Shown: one piece after another, positions 26,176-34,607 of the stretch | Layout: the number at the start of each line of letters is the position of its first letter | How positions within the stretch are numbered: the stretch's first letter is position 1 | From: Nakamurella lactea DSM 19367 | GTDB lineage: Bacteria > Actinomycetota > Actinomycetes > Mycobacteriales > Nakamurellaceae | DNA: 64,000 nucleotides | Assembly: GCF_000426645.1 (NCBI RefSeq) | Contig: NZ_AUFT01000007.1 | Span: 372,001 to 436,000 of the forward strand | Direction: 5' to 3' | The notes under the pieces: generated by a model | What the model saw: the letters and a program-made list of their open reading frames with translations, nothing else | What the model was told of the DNA's origin: nothing | Database searches by the model: none | Position numbers and translations under genes: made by a program

Positions 26176-26942
26176 TCACCGTGACCGACCTGTGCAAGTC
26201 TTTCGATGGTACCCAGGTGCTTAACAACGTATCGCTGACGGTGGCGGCCGGCGAAGTGGTCGGCGTCATCGGCCCGTCCGGCAGCGGCAAGTCGACCCTC
26301 CTGCGATGCCTGAACCACTTGGAGACTCCCGATTCGGGCGTCATCGAGGTCGATGGTCACCAGGCCTACATCGACGAGCGGGGCAAGACCCTGAGCGCCG
26401 CCAGGATCGCCGACACCCGCAGCGGAGTGGGCATGGTTTTCCAGCACTTCAACCTGTTCCCGCACTTGACGGTGCTACAGAACGTCGCGTCCGGTCCGCG
26501 GTTCGTCCGGCGCAAGGATCGAGCAGAGAGCGAACAGCGGGCGCGCGCGCTGCTGGCCCAAGTCGGGCTGGCCGAGAAGGCGGATCAGCACCCCGAGCAG
26601 CTCTCCGGCGGTCAGCAGCAACGCGTGGCCATCGCCCGGGCGCTGGCCATGCAGCCGAAGGTGATGTTGTTCGACGAGCCGACCAGCGCGCTGGATCCTG
26701 AACTCGTCGGCGACGTCCTGGCCGTGATGCAGCAGCTAGCCGAGGACGGGATGACGATGATCGTCGTCACCCACGAGATGGGTTTCGTCCGAAAGGTCGC
26801 CGGCCGGGTGATCTTCATGGATGAGGGGCGGATCGTCGAACAAGGCAGCCCGGCCGAGATCTTCGAGGCACCAGCTCAACCGCGCACCAGGTCGTTCCTG
26901 TCCTCGGTGCTCACCCACACGGCACAGGACGGCACCGCATGA
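26172..26942 (+). CDS. Amino acid ABC transporter ATPase (GlnQ type)
   Basis: 256 residues. Walker [10 protein letters not shown]-loop [12 protein letters not shown], signature LSGGQQQR, Walker B VMLFDEP, switch His in VVTHEMGF. This is the standard ATPase of polar amino acid importers. The start overlaps the permease and the stop overlaps the deacylase start (ATGA at both ends), so transporter and enzyme are made in step. Confidence 0.94.
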   Translation: MITVTDLCKSFDGTQVLNNVSLTVAAGEVVGVIGPSGSGKSTLLRCLNHLETPDSGVIEVDGHQAYIDERGKTLSAARIADTRSGVGMVFQHFNLFPHLTVLQNVASGPRFVRRKDRAESEQRARALLAQVGLAEKADQHPEQLSGGQQQRVAIARALAMQPKVMLFDEPTSALDPELVGDVLAVMQQLAEDGMTMIVVTHEMGFVRKVAGRVIFMDEGRIVEQGSPAEIFEAPAQPRTRSFLSSVLTHTAQDGTA

Positions 26943-28549
26943 CGGCACCCTCAAGATTGGACCTGGCCATTCGCAACGCCAGGGTGGTTGACGGCACCGG
27001 CGAGGAACCCAGGCGCTGCGACATCGGAGTGGCCGGCGATCGTATTGTCCAGCTCGGCAGAGTTGATGCAGCCGAGCAGGAGCTCGACGCGCGAGGGCTC
27101 GTTGTGTCACCGGGGTTTGTTGACCCGCACAGCCACTCCGACTGGACGCTGCACTCCAATCGTGATGCTCAGTCGACAATTCGGCAGGGTGTGACCACCG
27201 AGATCGTCGGCAACTGCGGTATTACCAATGCACCGGTCAGCGGGCAGTCGTTGGACGCCGCCATGGGCCGTATGCGGGCCTACGGCTATTCGGGCGAGAT
27301 CACCTGGAGGTCGTTCGGCGAGTATCTTGCGGACGTCGAGAAGGACGGTGTGGCACAGAATCTCGCCTTCTTGGTGGGACACAGCACACTGCGAGAGGCC
27401 GCCGGCGTCTCCGGTAGCGACGTCGATGAGGCGGCGCTGGCGACTATGGAGAGCCTGCTGAGTGAGGCCATGGAGGCCGGTGCCCTCGGGATGTCCTCCG
27501 GGCTGGAGTACAGCCTCGGCGCGACGGCGGGCACGGCCGAGCTCATGCGGCTGGCGGCCGTGTCGGGCAGGTACGGCGGCATGTACGCCAGCCATGTCCG
27601 GAACCGAGACTCGCAGATCCTTGAGTCCATCAATGAGTTCCTGGCCATCGCGCGAACGGGCAACACGTCGGCGCAGATCTCTCACCTGAACGTCAGGGAC
27701 AACACCGGCGCCCCCGAGCGTGGGTGGGAACGCGCTGTCGAGCTGATGACCAACGCCCGCTCCGCCGGGTTGGACGTGCAGGCGGATACCACGCCCTTCC
27801 GGCAGGGGCTCGGCATGATGACCGGTCTGCTGCCGACCTGGGTGCTCGCCGATGGTCCGGGCGCCGCTGCAACCATGTTGCGCGACCACGGGGTGCGGAC
27901 CCGTCTGCGCGACCAGTGCGATCGCTACTGGCGGTTCATCCATCAGGGACAGTGGGAACGGGTGCGGCTGCAGAACAGTCCGCAGATGCCTGAACTGAAC
28001 GGCCTGACCTTCCTCGAGATCGCCCGCCGCCGACGGCAGGACGTCTGGGACTCCTACTTCGATGTGCTCGCCGCAGCCGGCGAGGGAATCGGCAACCTGA
28101 TCATGGTCGGTGACCTGTTCACCGAGAAGCACCTCGCGGAAATGGTGTCGCATCCACTATTCAGCCTCGGTGTCGATGCCTACACCAGCGTCGACCACGG
28201 CCCGCTGAGTCAGATCACCGCAAACCCCTTGCCCTACCGCGGACATGTCGAGTACCTGACACACCACGTGCGCGAGACCAAGACGCTGACACTCGCCGAG
28301 GCTATACGGAAGATGGCTGGCCAGCCCGCCGCTCGGTTTGGCCTCAGCGGACGTGGCCTGATCAGACCCGGTTACTACGCCGACATCGTCGTTTTCGATT
28401 CCGACGGGCTGCACAGCAACTCGACCTTCGCCAACCCTGCCGTCTACCCGGACGGCATCAAGCTGGTCACCGTCAACGGCCAGGTCGTCGTCCGGGACGC
28501 CGAACACACCGGGCGGCGCGCCGGTCGAGTGCTGCGGCGTCGATCCTGA
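26939..28549 (+). CDS. N-acyl-D-amino-acid deacylase / D-aminoacylase family amidohydrolase
   Basis: 536 residues, the full length of the D-aminoacylase family. The amidohydrolase metal motif HSHSD is at about residues 61-65, followed by [12 protein letters not shown] with the family's metal-binding Cys. Later motifs are [14 protein letters not shown] and the terminal YADIVVFD. Known members hydrolyse N-acyl-D-amino acids to D-amino acids and a carboxylate; some members are D-glutamate or dihydropyrimidinase-like variants. Translation is coupled to the importer ATPase, strongly implying that the imported solute is an N-acylated amino acid or similar amide. A hairpin begins in its stop codon. 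Confidence 0.87.
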   Translation: MTAPSRLDLAIRNARVVDGTGEEPRRCDIGVAGDRIVQLGRVDAAEQELDARGLVVSPGFVDPHSHSDWTLHSNRDAQSTIRQGVTTEIVGNCGITNAPVSGQSLDAAMGRMRAYGYSGEITWRSFGEYLADVEKDGVAQNLAFLVGHSTLREAAGVSGSDVDEAALATMESLLSEAMEAGALGMSSGLEYSLGATAGTAELMRLAAVSGRYGGMYASHVRNRDSQILESINEFLAIARTGNTSAQISHLNVRDNTGAPERGWERAVELMTNARSAGLDVQADTTPFRQGLGMMTGLLPTWVLADGPGAAATMLRDHGVRTRLRDQCDRYWRFIHQGQWERVRLQNSPQMPELNGLTFLEIARRRRQDVWDSYFDVLAAAGEGIGNLIMVGDLFTEKHLAEMVSHPLFSLGVDAYTSVDHGPLSQITANPLPYRGHVEYLTHHVRETKTLTLAEAIRKMAGQPAARFGLSGRGLIRPGYYADIVVFDSDGLHSNSTFANPAVYPDGIKLVTVNGQVVVRDAEHTGRRAGRVLRRRS

Positions 28550-28568
28550 TCGGCCCCGCAGGCCGATC
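28548..28568. terminator. Perfect 8-bp hairpin at the end of the deacylase gene
   Basis: GATCGGCC and GGCCGATC flank a five-base loop, starting inside the stop codon. There is no T-tract, so it is either an intrinsic terminator of the kind tolerated in high-GC genomes or an mRNA-stabilising stem separating the importer/deacylase genes from the enolase gene. Confidence 0.5.
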
Positions 28569-28608
28569 CGCACCATCTGCCAGTGGTACTACCCGAGAGT
28601 GAGAACAG

Positions 28609-29739
28609 TTGAAGATCAGAGAGATTCGCGCCGCCGGCCTTCGAGGCTCGACACCGGCCGGCGGCTGGAGTGAGGAGATCCAGGCCGACGACGTCGTCCA
28701 CACGCTGATCGCAGTGCATACCGACGAGGGTCTGGTCGGGGTGGGGAGCGCCTTCACCTGCGATGCGCTGGTGAAGGCCTCACTCGACGTGCTCTGGCCG
28801 CTGCTCGAGACTGAGACGGCGCTGGAGCCCGAACGCGTCAGCGAGAAGTTGCATCGGGCGACCTTCTGGTTGGGTCGTGGAGGTGCCGTCACCCATACCA
28901 TCGGCGGTATCGATCTTGCGCTGTGGGACATTCTCGGGCAGGCGACCGGCCAGCCCGTCGGTCGCTTACTCGGCGGACGGTGGCGTGATCGGGTACTGCC
29001 TTACGCCTCCCTGCTGATGGACTATCCGGGACCGATGGCTGAGGCGTTGCATCGCGTCGCCGCGCAAGGGTTCCGGTCGTTCAAGATCGGCTGGGGGCCG
29101 TTCGGGCGGGAAGACAGCGCCACCGATGAGGCGATCATCGCGGATGCCAGAGCCGCCGTCGGACCGACGGCGGAGCTGATGGTGGACGCCGGCGGCAGCG
29201 ACAGTCTGTGGCGCCACGGCCTGAAGTGGGCGCACCGGACGGCCGCCATGTTAGCCGCCTATGACGTCAGGTGGTTCGAGGAACCTTTGTGCCCGGACGC
29301 ACTCGACGACTTCGTGGCGCTCCGGGCGGCCTCGCCGGTGCCGATCTCCGGAGGCGAGGTGATGACTCGCCGGCAATCGTTCCTGCCCTGGCTGCAACGG
29401 CATGCGTTCGACATTGTGCAACCCGACGTCACCAAGGTTGGCGGACTGAGTGAGCAGCGGCGAATCGGTTGGGCAGCAGAGGATCACGACGTGCAGCTGA
29501 TTCCGCACGGATGGAATACCGCAATCGGGCTCGGAGCCGATCTGCAGCTGGCGTCGGCATTGCGTCAGACCGACCGAGTCGAGTACATTGCCGGTTCGCC
29601 GTACATCGACGACATCGTCGCCGAGCCTTGGACGTTGGATGACGAGGGCATGCTGGCGATCCCGACCACACCTGGGCTGGCACCGGCTCTCGACCCAGAG
29701 GCGGTCCGTCGCTACACCGGTGGGGAGCCCTTGCTGTAA
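28609..29739 (+). CDS. Enolase-superfamily protein (mandelate racemase/muconate lactonizing type) 2
   Basis: 376 residues from a TTG start (28609), placed after GAGTGAGAACAG. Lys159 lies in SFKIGWGPFG, again with Gly in place of the second Lys. Metal ligands are in MVDAGGS, WFEEPL and ISGGEV. The dyad is Asp in IVQPDVTKVGG and His in LIPHGWNT. It is a paralogue of the first enolase-superfamily protein (shared K-x-G-W-G-x-F-G), not a duplicate. It follows the deacylase by about 60 bases across a hairpin. Likely a racemase, epimerase or dehydratase acting on the same substrate family. Confidence 0.85.
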   Translation: MKIREIRAAGLRGSTPAGGWSEEIQADDVVHTLIAVHTDEGLVGVGSAFTCDALVKASLDVLWPLLETETALEPERVSEKLHRATFWLGRGGAVTHTIGGIDLALWDILGQATGQPVGRLLGGRWRDRVLPYASLLMDYPGPMAEALHRVAAQGFRSFKIGWGPFGREDSATDEAIIADARAAVGPTAELMVDAGGSDSLWRHGLKWAHRTAAMLAAYDVRWFEEPLCPDALDDFVALRAASPVPISGGEVMTRRQSFLPWLQRHAFDIVQPDVTKVGGLSEQRRIGWAAEDHDVQLIPHGWNTAIGLGADLQLASALRQTDRVEYIAGSPYIDDIVAEPWTLDDEGMLAIPTTPGLAPALDPEAVRRYTGGEPLL

Positions 29740-29787
29740 GTCCTGGTTTCGGCCGACGACAAGTGCCGCGGCGTCCGTTGGCGTCGG

Positions 29788-29816
29788 CGCCAGGCGACTG
29801 ATTCGCCCGCCTGGCG
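29788..29816. terminator. Perfect 9-bp hairpin after the second enolase-superfamily gene
   Basis: CGCCAGGCG and CGCCTGGCG flank an 11-base loop in the gap before the PIG-L gene. No T-tract. Probably a terminator or attenuator. Confidence 0.5.
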
Positions 29817-29852
29817 GCTGACCATGCGCGGCCCGTCAACGAGGATGCAGCG

Positions 29853-30689
29853 ATGACAACCAGCGAACTCTCGCAGTTGAAACCGCTTCCGGAGGACTGG
29901 GACTCGGCCCTGGCAGTCGTCGCCCACCCCGACGACATGGAATACGGCACAGCCGCAGCAGTGGCGCGGTGGACGGCGCAGGGCAAGACCGTGCGATACC
30001 TGCTGGCCACCCGCGGTGAGGCCGGCATCGACTCGATGGATCCGGTCACCACAGCCACCGTGCGCGCCGCCGAGCAACGGGCGGCCTGCCAGGCGGTCGG
30101 CGTCACCGACCTGGAGTTCCTCGACCACCCGGACGGGACGATCCACGACGTGATGCGGCTGCGCCGGGAGATTGCGGCGGCGATCCGCCGGCACCGCCCG
30201 GACGTGGTGATCGGCACCAGTCATCGGGAGATTTTCGGGCCGGGCATCTTCAACATGGCCGATCACCGCGTTGTCGGGCTGGCCACCCTTGACGCCGTCA
30301 GGGACGCCGCGAACCGTTGGGTCTTCACCGATCTCACCGGACCGGACGGCGCGGCCCTGCCGCCGTGGAGTGGGGTGAAGTTCACCGCCGTAGCAGGTTC
30401 CGGGCAGCCGAGTCACGCGGTCGACGTCAGCGACCACCTGGACGCCGGTGTTGCGTCGTTGAGTGCGCACCGCGCCTACCTGGAAGGTCTCGGACCGGAG
30501 GCGCCGGACCCGGCGCAGATGCTGCGAATGTTCGCCGGCTTCGCCGCCGACAGGTTCGGCGGGATCCCGTGTTGTGCGTTCGAGGTGATCGGACTGCCGT
30601 TCCAGATGCCCGGCGATTCCGGTGACGGCGAGGCGGCAACGGTCGATCGGACCTCCGACGCTGTCGGACGAGATCAGTCCCAGAGGTAG
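29853..30689 (+). CDS. PIG-L family zinc deacetylase
   Basis: 278 residues of the GlcNAc-PI/MshB/Mca family. The zinc-binding motif VVAHPDDMEYG lies at about residues 27-37, the third ligand His is in NMADHRVVG, and TRGEAG and FLDHPDG are typical family stretches. Members remove acyl groups from N-acetyl-amino sugars or cleave amide bonds of mycothiol conjugates. Mycothiol is the actinobacterial thiol, so an Mca-like role is possible. Placement after an N-acyl-amino-acid deacylase suggests an additional amide-cleaving step. The C-terminus (about 255-278) is hydrophilic and probably disordered. Confidence 0.87.
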   Translation: MTTSELSQLKPLPEDWDSALAVVAHPDDMEYGTAAAVARWTAQGKTVRYLLATRGEAGIDSMDPVTTATVRAAEQRAACQAVGVTDLEFLDHPDGTIHDVMRLRREIAAAIRRHRPDVVIGTSHREIFGPGIFNMADHRVVGLATLDAVRDAANRWVFTDLTGPDGAALPPWSGVKFTAVAGSGQPSHAVDVSDHLDAGVASLSAHRAYLEGLGPEAPDPAQMLRMFAGFAADRFGGIPCCAFEVIGLPFQMPGDSGDGEAATVDRTSDAVGRDQSQR

Positions 30690-30755
30690 CCGATGCGGGC
30701 GGTGGCTGCATAAAACGCAGCGATCAGGCCGGGATGGCTCAGTGGCCGGGGAGCT

Positions 30756-31328
30756 TCACGACCGGAGGAGATCAGCGATGAGCTTCTCGACGCGTGACGG
30801 ATCCCCGCCGGCGAGCAGCCAGTCCGCGGGTGAGGCCGGTGCGTCATCCAGGAACAGCTCACGGTTGGGTGTGGCCATCAGGTTGCTGATCGCCAGCGCA
30901 GGAGTTCCGGACGGGATCGCGGCGATCACCCGGCGCAGCTGCGGGAGCGGACTGTCTTCGGTCAGTTGCCACAATGGCAGCCGCCAGCCGCGGCCCAGCT
31001 TGATGCCGTACAGCGTTCCGTCGGCAATGGCACTGCGGATCCGTTGTTCGGTTCGATGCAGCCGCGCCGCGACCTGCTGAACGGTCGCCGATTGACCGGC
31101 GAGGCGGACGAGGTTGTCGGCGCGGGTGCGGATCAGGTCGTTGGCGACATCGGCGTCGAGGTCGGCTTCCGGCACGCCGACGGCCACCAGGGTCGCGCGG
31201 TCGTGGGAGCTGAGTGCTGCCGGATCCGGTCGGCCGGATTGGGACAGTGTCCGGTCCAGTTCCGCGGTGAAGTCCTTAACGGTCAGCCCATTGCCGTACT
31301 TGTCGAGGATGTCTTCGATGGTTGTCAC
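30756..31328 (-). CDS. Putative DNA-binding protein, excisionase-like HTH with MbcA/ParS-like end
   Basis: 190 residues. A short helical HTH near the middle (VQQVAARLHRTEQRIRSAI then DGTLYGIKLGRGW) resembles helix-turn-helix plus wing of excisionase-type proteins. The end (SPADWLLAGGDPSRVEKLIA) resembles the closing part of MbcA/ParS/Xre antitoxins that normally pair with RES toxins. No RES gene is adjacent; the ThDP enzyme gene upstream on the same strand is unrelated. GTG 31328 is chosen over ATG 31349 because AAGGAGG lies six bases before it. Function is therefore uncertain: autoregulator, orphan antitoxin or regulator of the neighbouring genes. Confidence 0.6.
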   Translation of the reverse strand: MTTIEDILDKYGNGLTVKDFTAELDRTLSQSGRPDPAALSSHDRATLVAVGVPEADLDADVANDLIRTRADNLVRLAGQSATVQQVAARLHRTEQRIRSAIADGTLYGIKLGRGWRLPLWQLTEDSPLPQLRRVIAAIPSGTPALAISNLMATPNRELFLDDAPASPADWLLAGGDPSRVEKLIADLLRS

Positions 31329-31334
31329 CGAGTG

Positions 31335-31341
31335 CCTCCTT
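31335..31341 (-). promoter_or_regulatory. Strong ribosome binding site deciding a GTG start
   Basis: AAGGAGG on the minus strand, six bases before GTG 31328, inside the longer in-frame ORF beginning at ATG 31349. It indicates that the shorter protein is made. Confidence 0.7.
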
Positions 31342-31381
31342 GCGTTCATCCACCCTATAGACGGCGCGCCGACCTGTGCTG

Positions 31382-33019
31382 CTAGCTCAACAGCTCCTGC
31401 GCGCCGATGGGGTAGTCCATCGGTTGCAGCTTGGTCAGATCGATCTCGATCAGCATCGGCCCCGGTTGATGGACCGATTCGGCAAACGCGGCGTCGAAAG
31501 TCTCAACCGAATCGACGTACCGGCTGGGCAGGCCCATCGCTGTGCCGAGCATGGTGAAGTCGGGCGTGGCCAGGTCGACGTCGTTCTGAGCTCCACCAAA
31601 GGTAGCGGACTGGATGCCGCGAAGGATGCCGTACCCGCGATCGTTGAACACGCAGACGGTGATCGGCAGGTCGAACTGTGCGATCGTGGCCAGCTCGCCG
31701 ATCGACAGCATGATGCCACCGTCACCATGCATGACAAAGGTTCGGCGACCGGTACCCACCGCGGCGCCGACCGCGAGGGGCAATCCGGGGCCGATTGCCG
31801 CGCTGACTGGGTTCAACGACGTGCGATCGACATAGATAGGTAGCAATCGATCGCCCCAGGCATAGGCGGGCACGGTGGCATCGCGAACGACCACGCCATC
31901 TCGAGGTAGGTGACGGCGCACACTGTCCAAAATTCCGCGATGGTCAGGTCCCAGCCGCTCCAGCGCGGAGTCCCTCGCCGCGTGCGCGGCCTTCTGGGCC
32001 AGCGTCAGCCATCCAGGTTCGGCCCTGGTTTCAGCGACGGTGTCCGCGATGGCTGCCAGCCCGAGCCTGGCGTCGGCCACCAGCGAGACCTCGGCCGGAT
32101 ACGTTCTGCCGATCACGGTGGGATCAGCGTCCAGATGGATCAGCCGGTCGGTCAGCGGCAGCTGCCAGAAGCCTGTCGTGTACATCTGGAAGTGGGTGCC
32201 CACGGCGAGTACAACATCCGCGCTGGCGACCACCTCGCGCAGCGGTTCGTCGGTGATCAGGCTTCCCAGGCAGAGTGGGTGGTCCTCGGGCAGCGACCCG
32301 CGGCCGGCGGTCGAGGTGACCACCGGAATCGACCAACGTTCCGCGAACTTGCGGAGGACCGCTGCGGCACCAGCGTGATTCACCCCGCCGCCGGCCCAGA
32401 TCAACGGCCTCTGGGCCACGCTTAACAGGTCGGCGGCTGCCTGAACCCGCTCCGGGTCTGGCGTCGTCGCAACGATCGGTGGGCACTCGGCCACGAGCCG
32501 CTCGGCGACGGCATATTGCAGATCGACGGGAATCTCGACTGCGGTCGGCGCCGGCCGGCCGGCCTGCGCCGCGCGGCCGGCCGCGACCACGGTCTCGATG
32601 ATGTCCGCGCCCCGCCGCACCGACCAGGCCTGCCGAGTGATGGTCGCCAGCATCGGCAGCTGGTGCTCCGCCTCATGCAGAAATGCCTTGCCCTGTCCGT
32701 AGAAGCGGCTCTCAACCTGCCCGGTGAGCATCAGCACCCGGGACGAGGCAAATCCGGCCTCGAACAGCCCGCCCATCGAGTTTGCGGCGCCTGGACCCGT
32801 GGACGTGATGGCCACCCCCAGCCGACCGGTCACCCGCGAGAATCCGTCGGCGGCATGTACCGCTGCCTGCTCGTGCCGGACGTTGATCACCCGAATCTCG
32901 CCACCTCGGGCGATGGCGTCGAGGATCGGCAGATTGTGGATCGAAGCGACTCCGAACACCACATCGACCTGGAGCGCTCGCAGCGCTGCAACGACCGCAT
33001 CGCCGCCGGTGCCGTTCAC
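31382..33019 (-). CDS. ThDP-dependent enzyme, acetolactate synthase-like
   Basis: 545 residues with the three-domain layout of ThDP lyases and decarboxylases. The catalytic Glu is in VRHEQAAVHAADG (about residues 48-60), the central nucleotide-binding-like domain has IWAGGGVNHA, and the C-terminal ThDP motif runs from GDGGIMLSIGELATIAQF to FNDRGYGIL. Possible reactions are 2-oxoacid decarboxylation, carboligation or 2-hydroxyacyl-CoA cleavage; sequence alone does not decide. The start overlaps the aldehyde dehydrogenase stop (ATGA). The paired dehydrogenase suggests that an aldehyde product is oxidised at once, as in benzoylformate decarboxylase/benzaldehyde dehydrogenase pairs (inference). 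Confidence 0.87.
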   Translation of the reverse strand: MNGTGGDAVVAALRALQVDVVFGVASIHNLPILDAIARGGEIRVINVRHEQAAVHAADGFSRVTGRLGVAITSTGPGAANSMGGLFEAGFASSRVLMLTGQVESRFYGQGKAFLHEAEHQLPMLATITRQAWSVRRGADIIETVVAAGRAAQAGRPAPTAVEIPVDLQYAVAERLVAECPPIVATTPDPERVQAAADLLSVAQRPLIWAGGGVNHAGAAAVLRKFAERWSIPVVTSTAGRGSLPEDHPLCLGSLITDEPLREVVASADVVLAVGTHFQMYTTGFWQLPLTDRLIHLDADPTVIGRTYPAEVSLVADARLGLAAIADTVAETRAEPGWLTLAQKAAHAARDSALERLGPDHRGILDSVRRHLPRDGVVVRDATVPAYAWGDRLLPIYVDRTSLNPVSAAIGPGLPLAVGAAVGTGRRTFVMHGDGGIMLSIGELATIAQFDLPITVCVFNDRGYGILRGIQSATFGGAQNDVDLATPDFTMLGTAMGLPSRYVDSVETFDAAFAESVHQPGPMLIEIDLTKLQPMDYPIGAQELLS

Positions 33020-34449
33020 CTGATTGACCCTTCCGGTAGCTGGACGGATTTAAGTTCGGTGAACTCCAGGATTCCGAAGCTACCCAGTTCTCGTCCGTGC
33101 CCTGACTTCTTGTATCCACCGAACGGGGCAAGCGAGTTGAACGGGGCGCCGTTGATGTCCACGGTCCCTGCCCGGACACGGGACGCGACGTCCATGGCGT
33201 GGTCCGCGTCTTTCGACCACACGGCAGCCGCCAGGCCGTACTCGGTGCCGTTGGCGAGTTCGATCGCCTCCTCCAACGTCAGGTACGGCTGCACGACGAT
33301 CACGGGACCGAAGATTTCCTGCTGCACAAGGGGAATGGCCGGATCCGTCGCCACGAACGCAGTCGGCGGCACGTAGTAGCCGTTGTCCGGCAGGCGATCC
33401 CGGTCATAGCTGAAGATGCTGCGGGCGCCGTCGAGTACGGCCCGCTCCAAGTGCTCCTCGACGCGCTGGACCTGAGCGGCATAGGCGAGAGGTCCAAGGT
33501 CGGACGACGACTCGGTTGCCGGTCCCACCTGATAGCTGCTCATCCTGGCGACTACTGCGGCTTCGGCCTCGGCCAGCAGGTCGAGTGGCACCAGCAGCCT
33601 GGTCAGAGCGGTGCACGTCTGACCACTGTTCACCATCACCGAGTGCACGCTGTGCGCAACCGCGGCGTCCAGGTCGCCGTCTTCGAGCACCACTGACGGA
33701 GACTTTCCGCCCAACTCCAGCGCAAGTCGCTTGATGCTGCCCGCAGCCAGCTGGCCGACCCGCTGCCCGGCACGGGTGGAACCGGTCAATGACACCATGT
33801 CGACCTTCGGGTGACGGACCAGCATTTCGCCGACGTGCGGGCCGGTCCCCACTACGAGGTTGAACGTCCCGGCAGGCAGGCCAACTTCGTCGATGGCCTC
33901 GGCGAGCAGATATGCGTCCAGCGGGGCGATCTCGCTCGGCTTGAGTACCACTGGGCAGCCCGCCGCTAGTGCGGGTCCGACCTTCGACGCAATCTGCATG
34001 AGTGGGTAGTTCCATGGCGTGATCGCAGCGACCACACCGACCGGCTCCCGCCGGATGGTGGAGTGGCCCACCTGCTCGGTGAAGTTCACCTGGGCCAGAC
34101 CCTTGGCGCTATTCCGGAAGCCCCTGATCGCCGGCTCGGCCTGGTGGGATCCGGTCAGGTGACGGGGCATTCCCATTTCCCGGGATATTGCGTCAGCGAT
34201 CGAGTCGAGCCGGCGTTCCAAGGCATCGGCGACGGCGTCCAGCATCGCGGCGCGTTCGTCCGCCGACATCCGGCCCAGCGGCCCGACGGCGGCGGCCGCG
34301 GCCTCTACCGCCGCATCCACGTCCAGCTCGGACGACTCACGAATCGTCGCGACACATTCCTCGGTACTCGGGTCGATGACCGCGATCAGCTCGGTGCCAC
34401 GAGCCGGAACCCATTGCCCGCCAACGTACAAGTCGTCACGATGCTCCAT
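33016..34449 (-). CDS. Aldehyde dehydrogenase
   Basis: 477 residues, NAD(P)-dependent aldehyde dehydrogenase superfamily. Motifs: TPWNYPLMQ, LKPSEIAPL, GSTRAGQRV, catalytic Glu in LELGGKSP, catalytic Cys in NSGQTCTAL, and EIFGPVIVV. It oxidises an aldehyde to a carboxylate. ATG 34449 has GGGGAAG upstream. Co-translated with the ThDP enzyme. Candidate aldehydes are a product of that enzyme or the retro-aldol product from the thiolase-like/DUF35 pair encoded at 44.5-46.1 kb. The 158 bases between this gene and the PucR gene hold no clear gene. Confidence 0.92.
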   Translation of the reverse strand: MEHRDDLYVGGQWVPARGTELIAVIDPSTEECVATIRESSELDVDAAVEAAAAAVGPLGRMSADERAAMLDAVADALERRLDSIADAISREMGMPRHLTGSHQAEPAIRGFRNSAKGLAQVNFTEQVGHSTIRREPVGVVAAITPWNYPLMQIASKVGPALAAGCPVVLKPSEIAPLDAYLLAEAIDEVGLPAGTFNLVVGTGPHVGEMLVRHPKVDMVSLTGSTRAGQRVGQLAAGSIKRLALELGGKSPSVVLEDGDLDAAVAHSVHSVMVNSGQTCTALTRLLVPLDLLAEAEAAVVARMSSYQVGPATESSSDLGPLAYAAQVQRVEEHLERAVLDGARSIFSYDRDRLPDNGYYVPPTAFVATDPAIPLVQQEIFGPVIVVQPYLTLEEAIELANGTEYGLAAAVWSKDADHAMDVASRVRAGTVDINGAPFNSLAPFGGYKKSGHGRELGSFGILEFTELKSVQLPEGSIR

Positions 34450-34607
34450 CGGACATCACTTCCCCGCGATCGCACCAGGTCCGACGGACCACTCCGTCGA
34501 TTACGGTGACCGGTGTCCCGGCAGTCGTGACGCTAAGCGCATTTCGTCGACGCGTCTTCGGGCTCGACACCCAAAATTGGCCGCAGTCTGTGATGTGACG
34601 GGCACAG

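Noticed and set aside
31382-33019. Calling the ThDP enzyme acetolactate synthase (IlvB)
   Set aside because: No small-subunit gene or branched-chain context; the partner is an aldehyde dehydrogenase.
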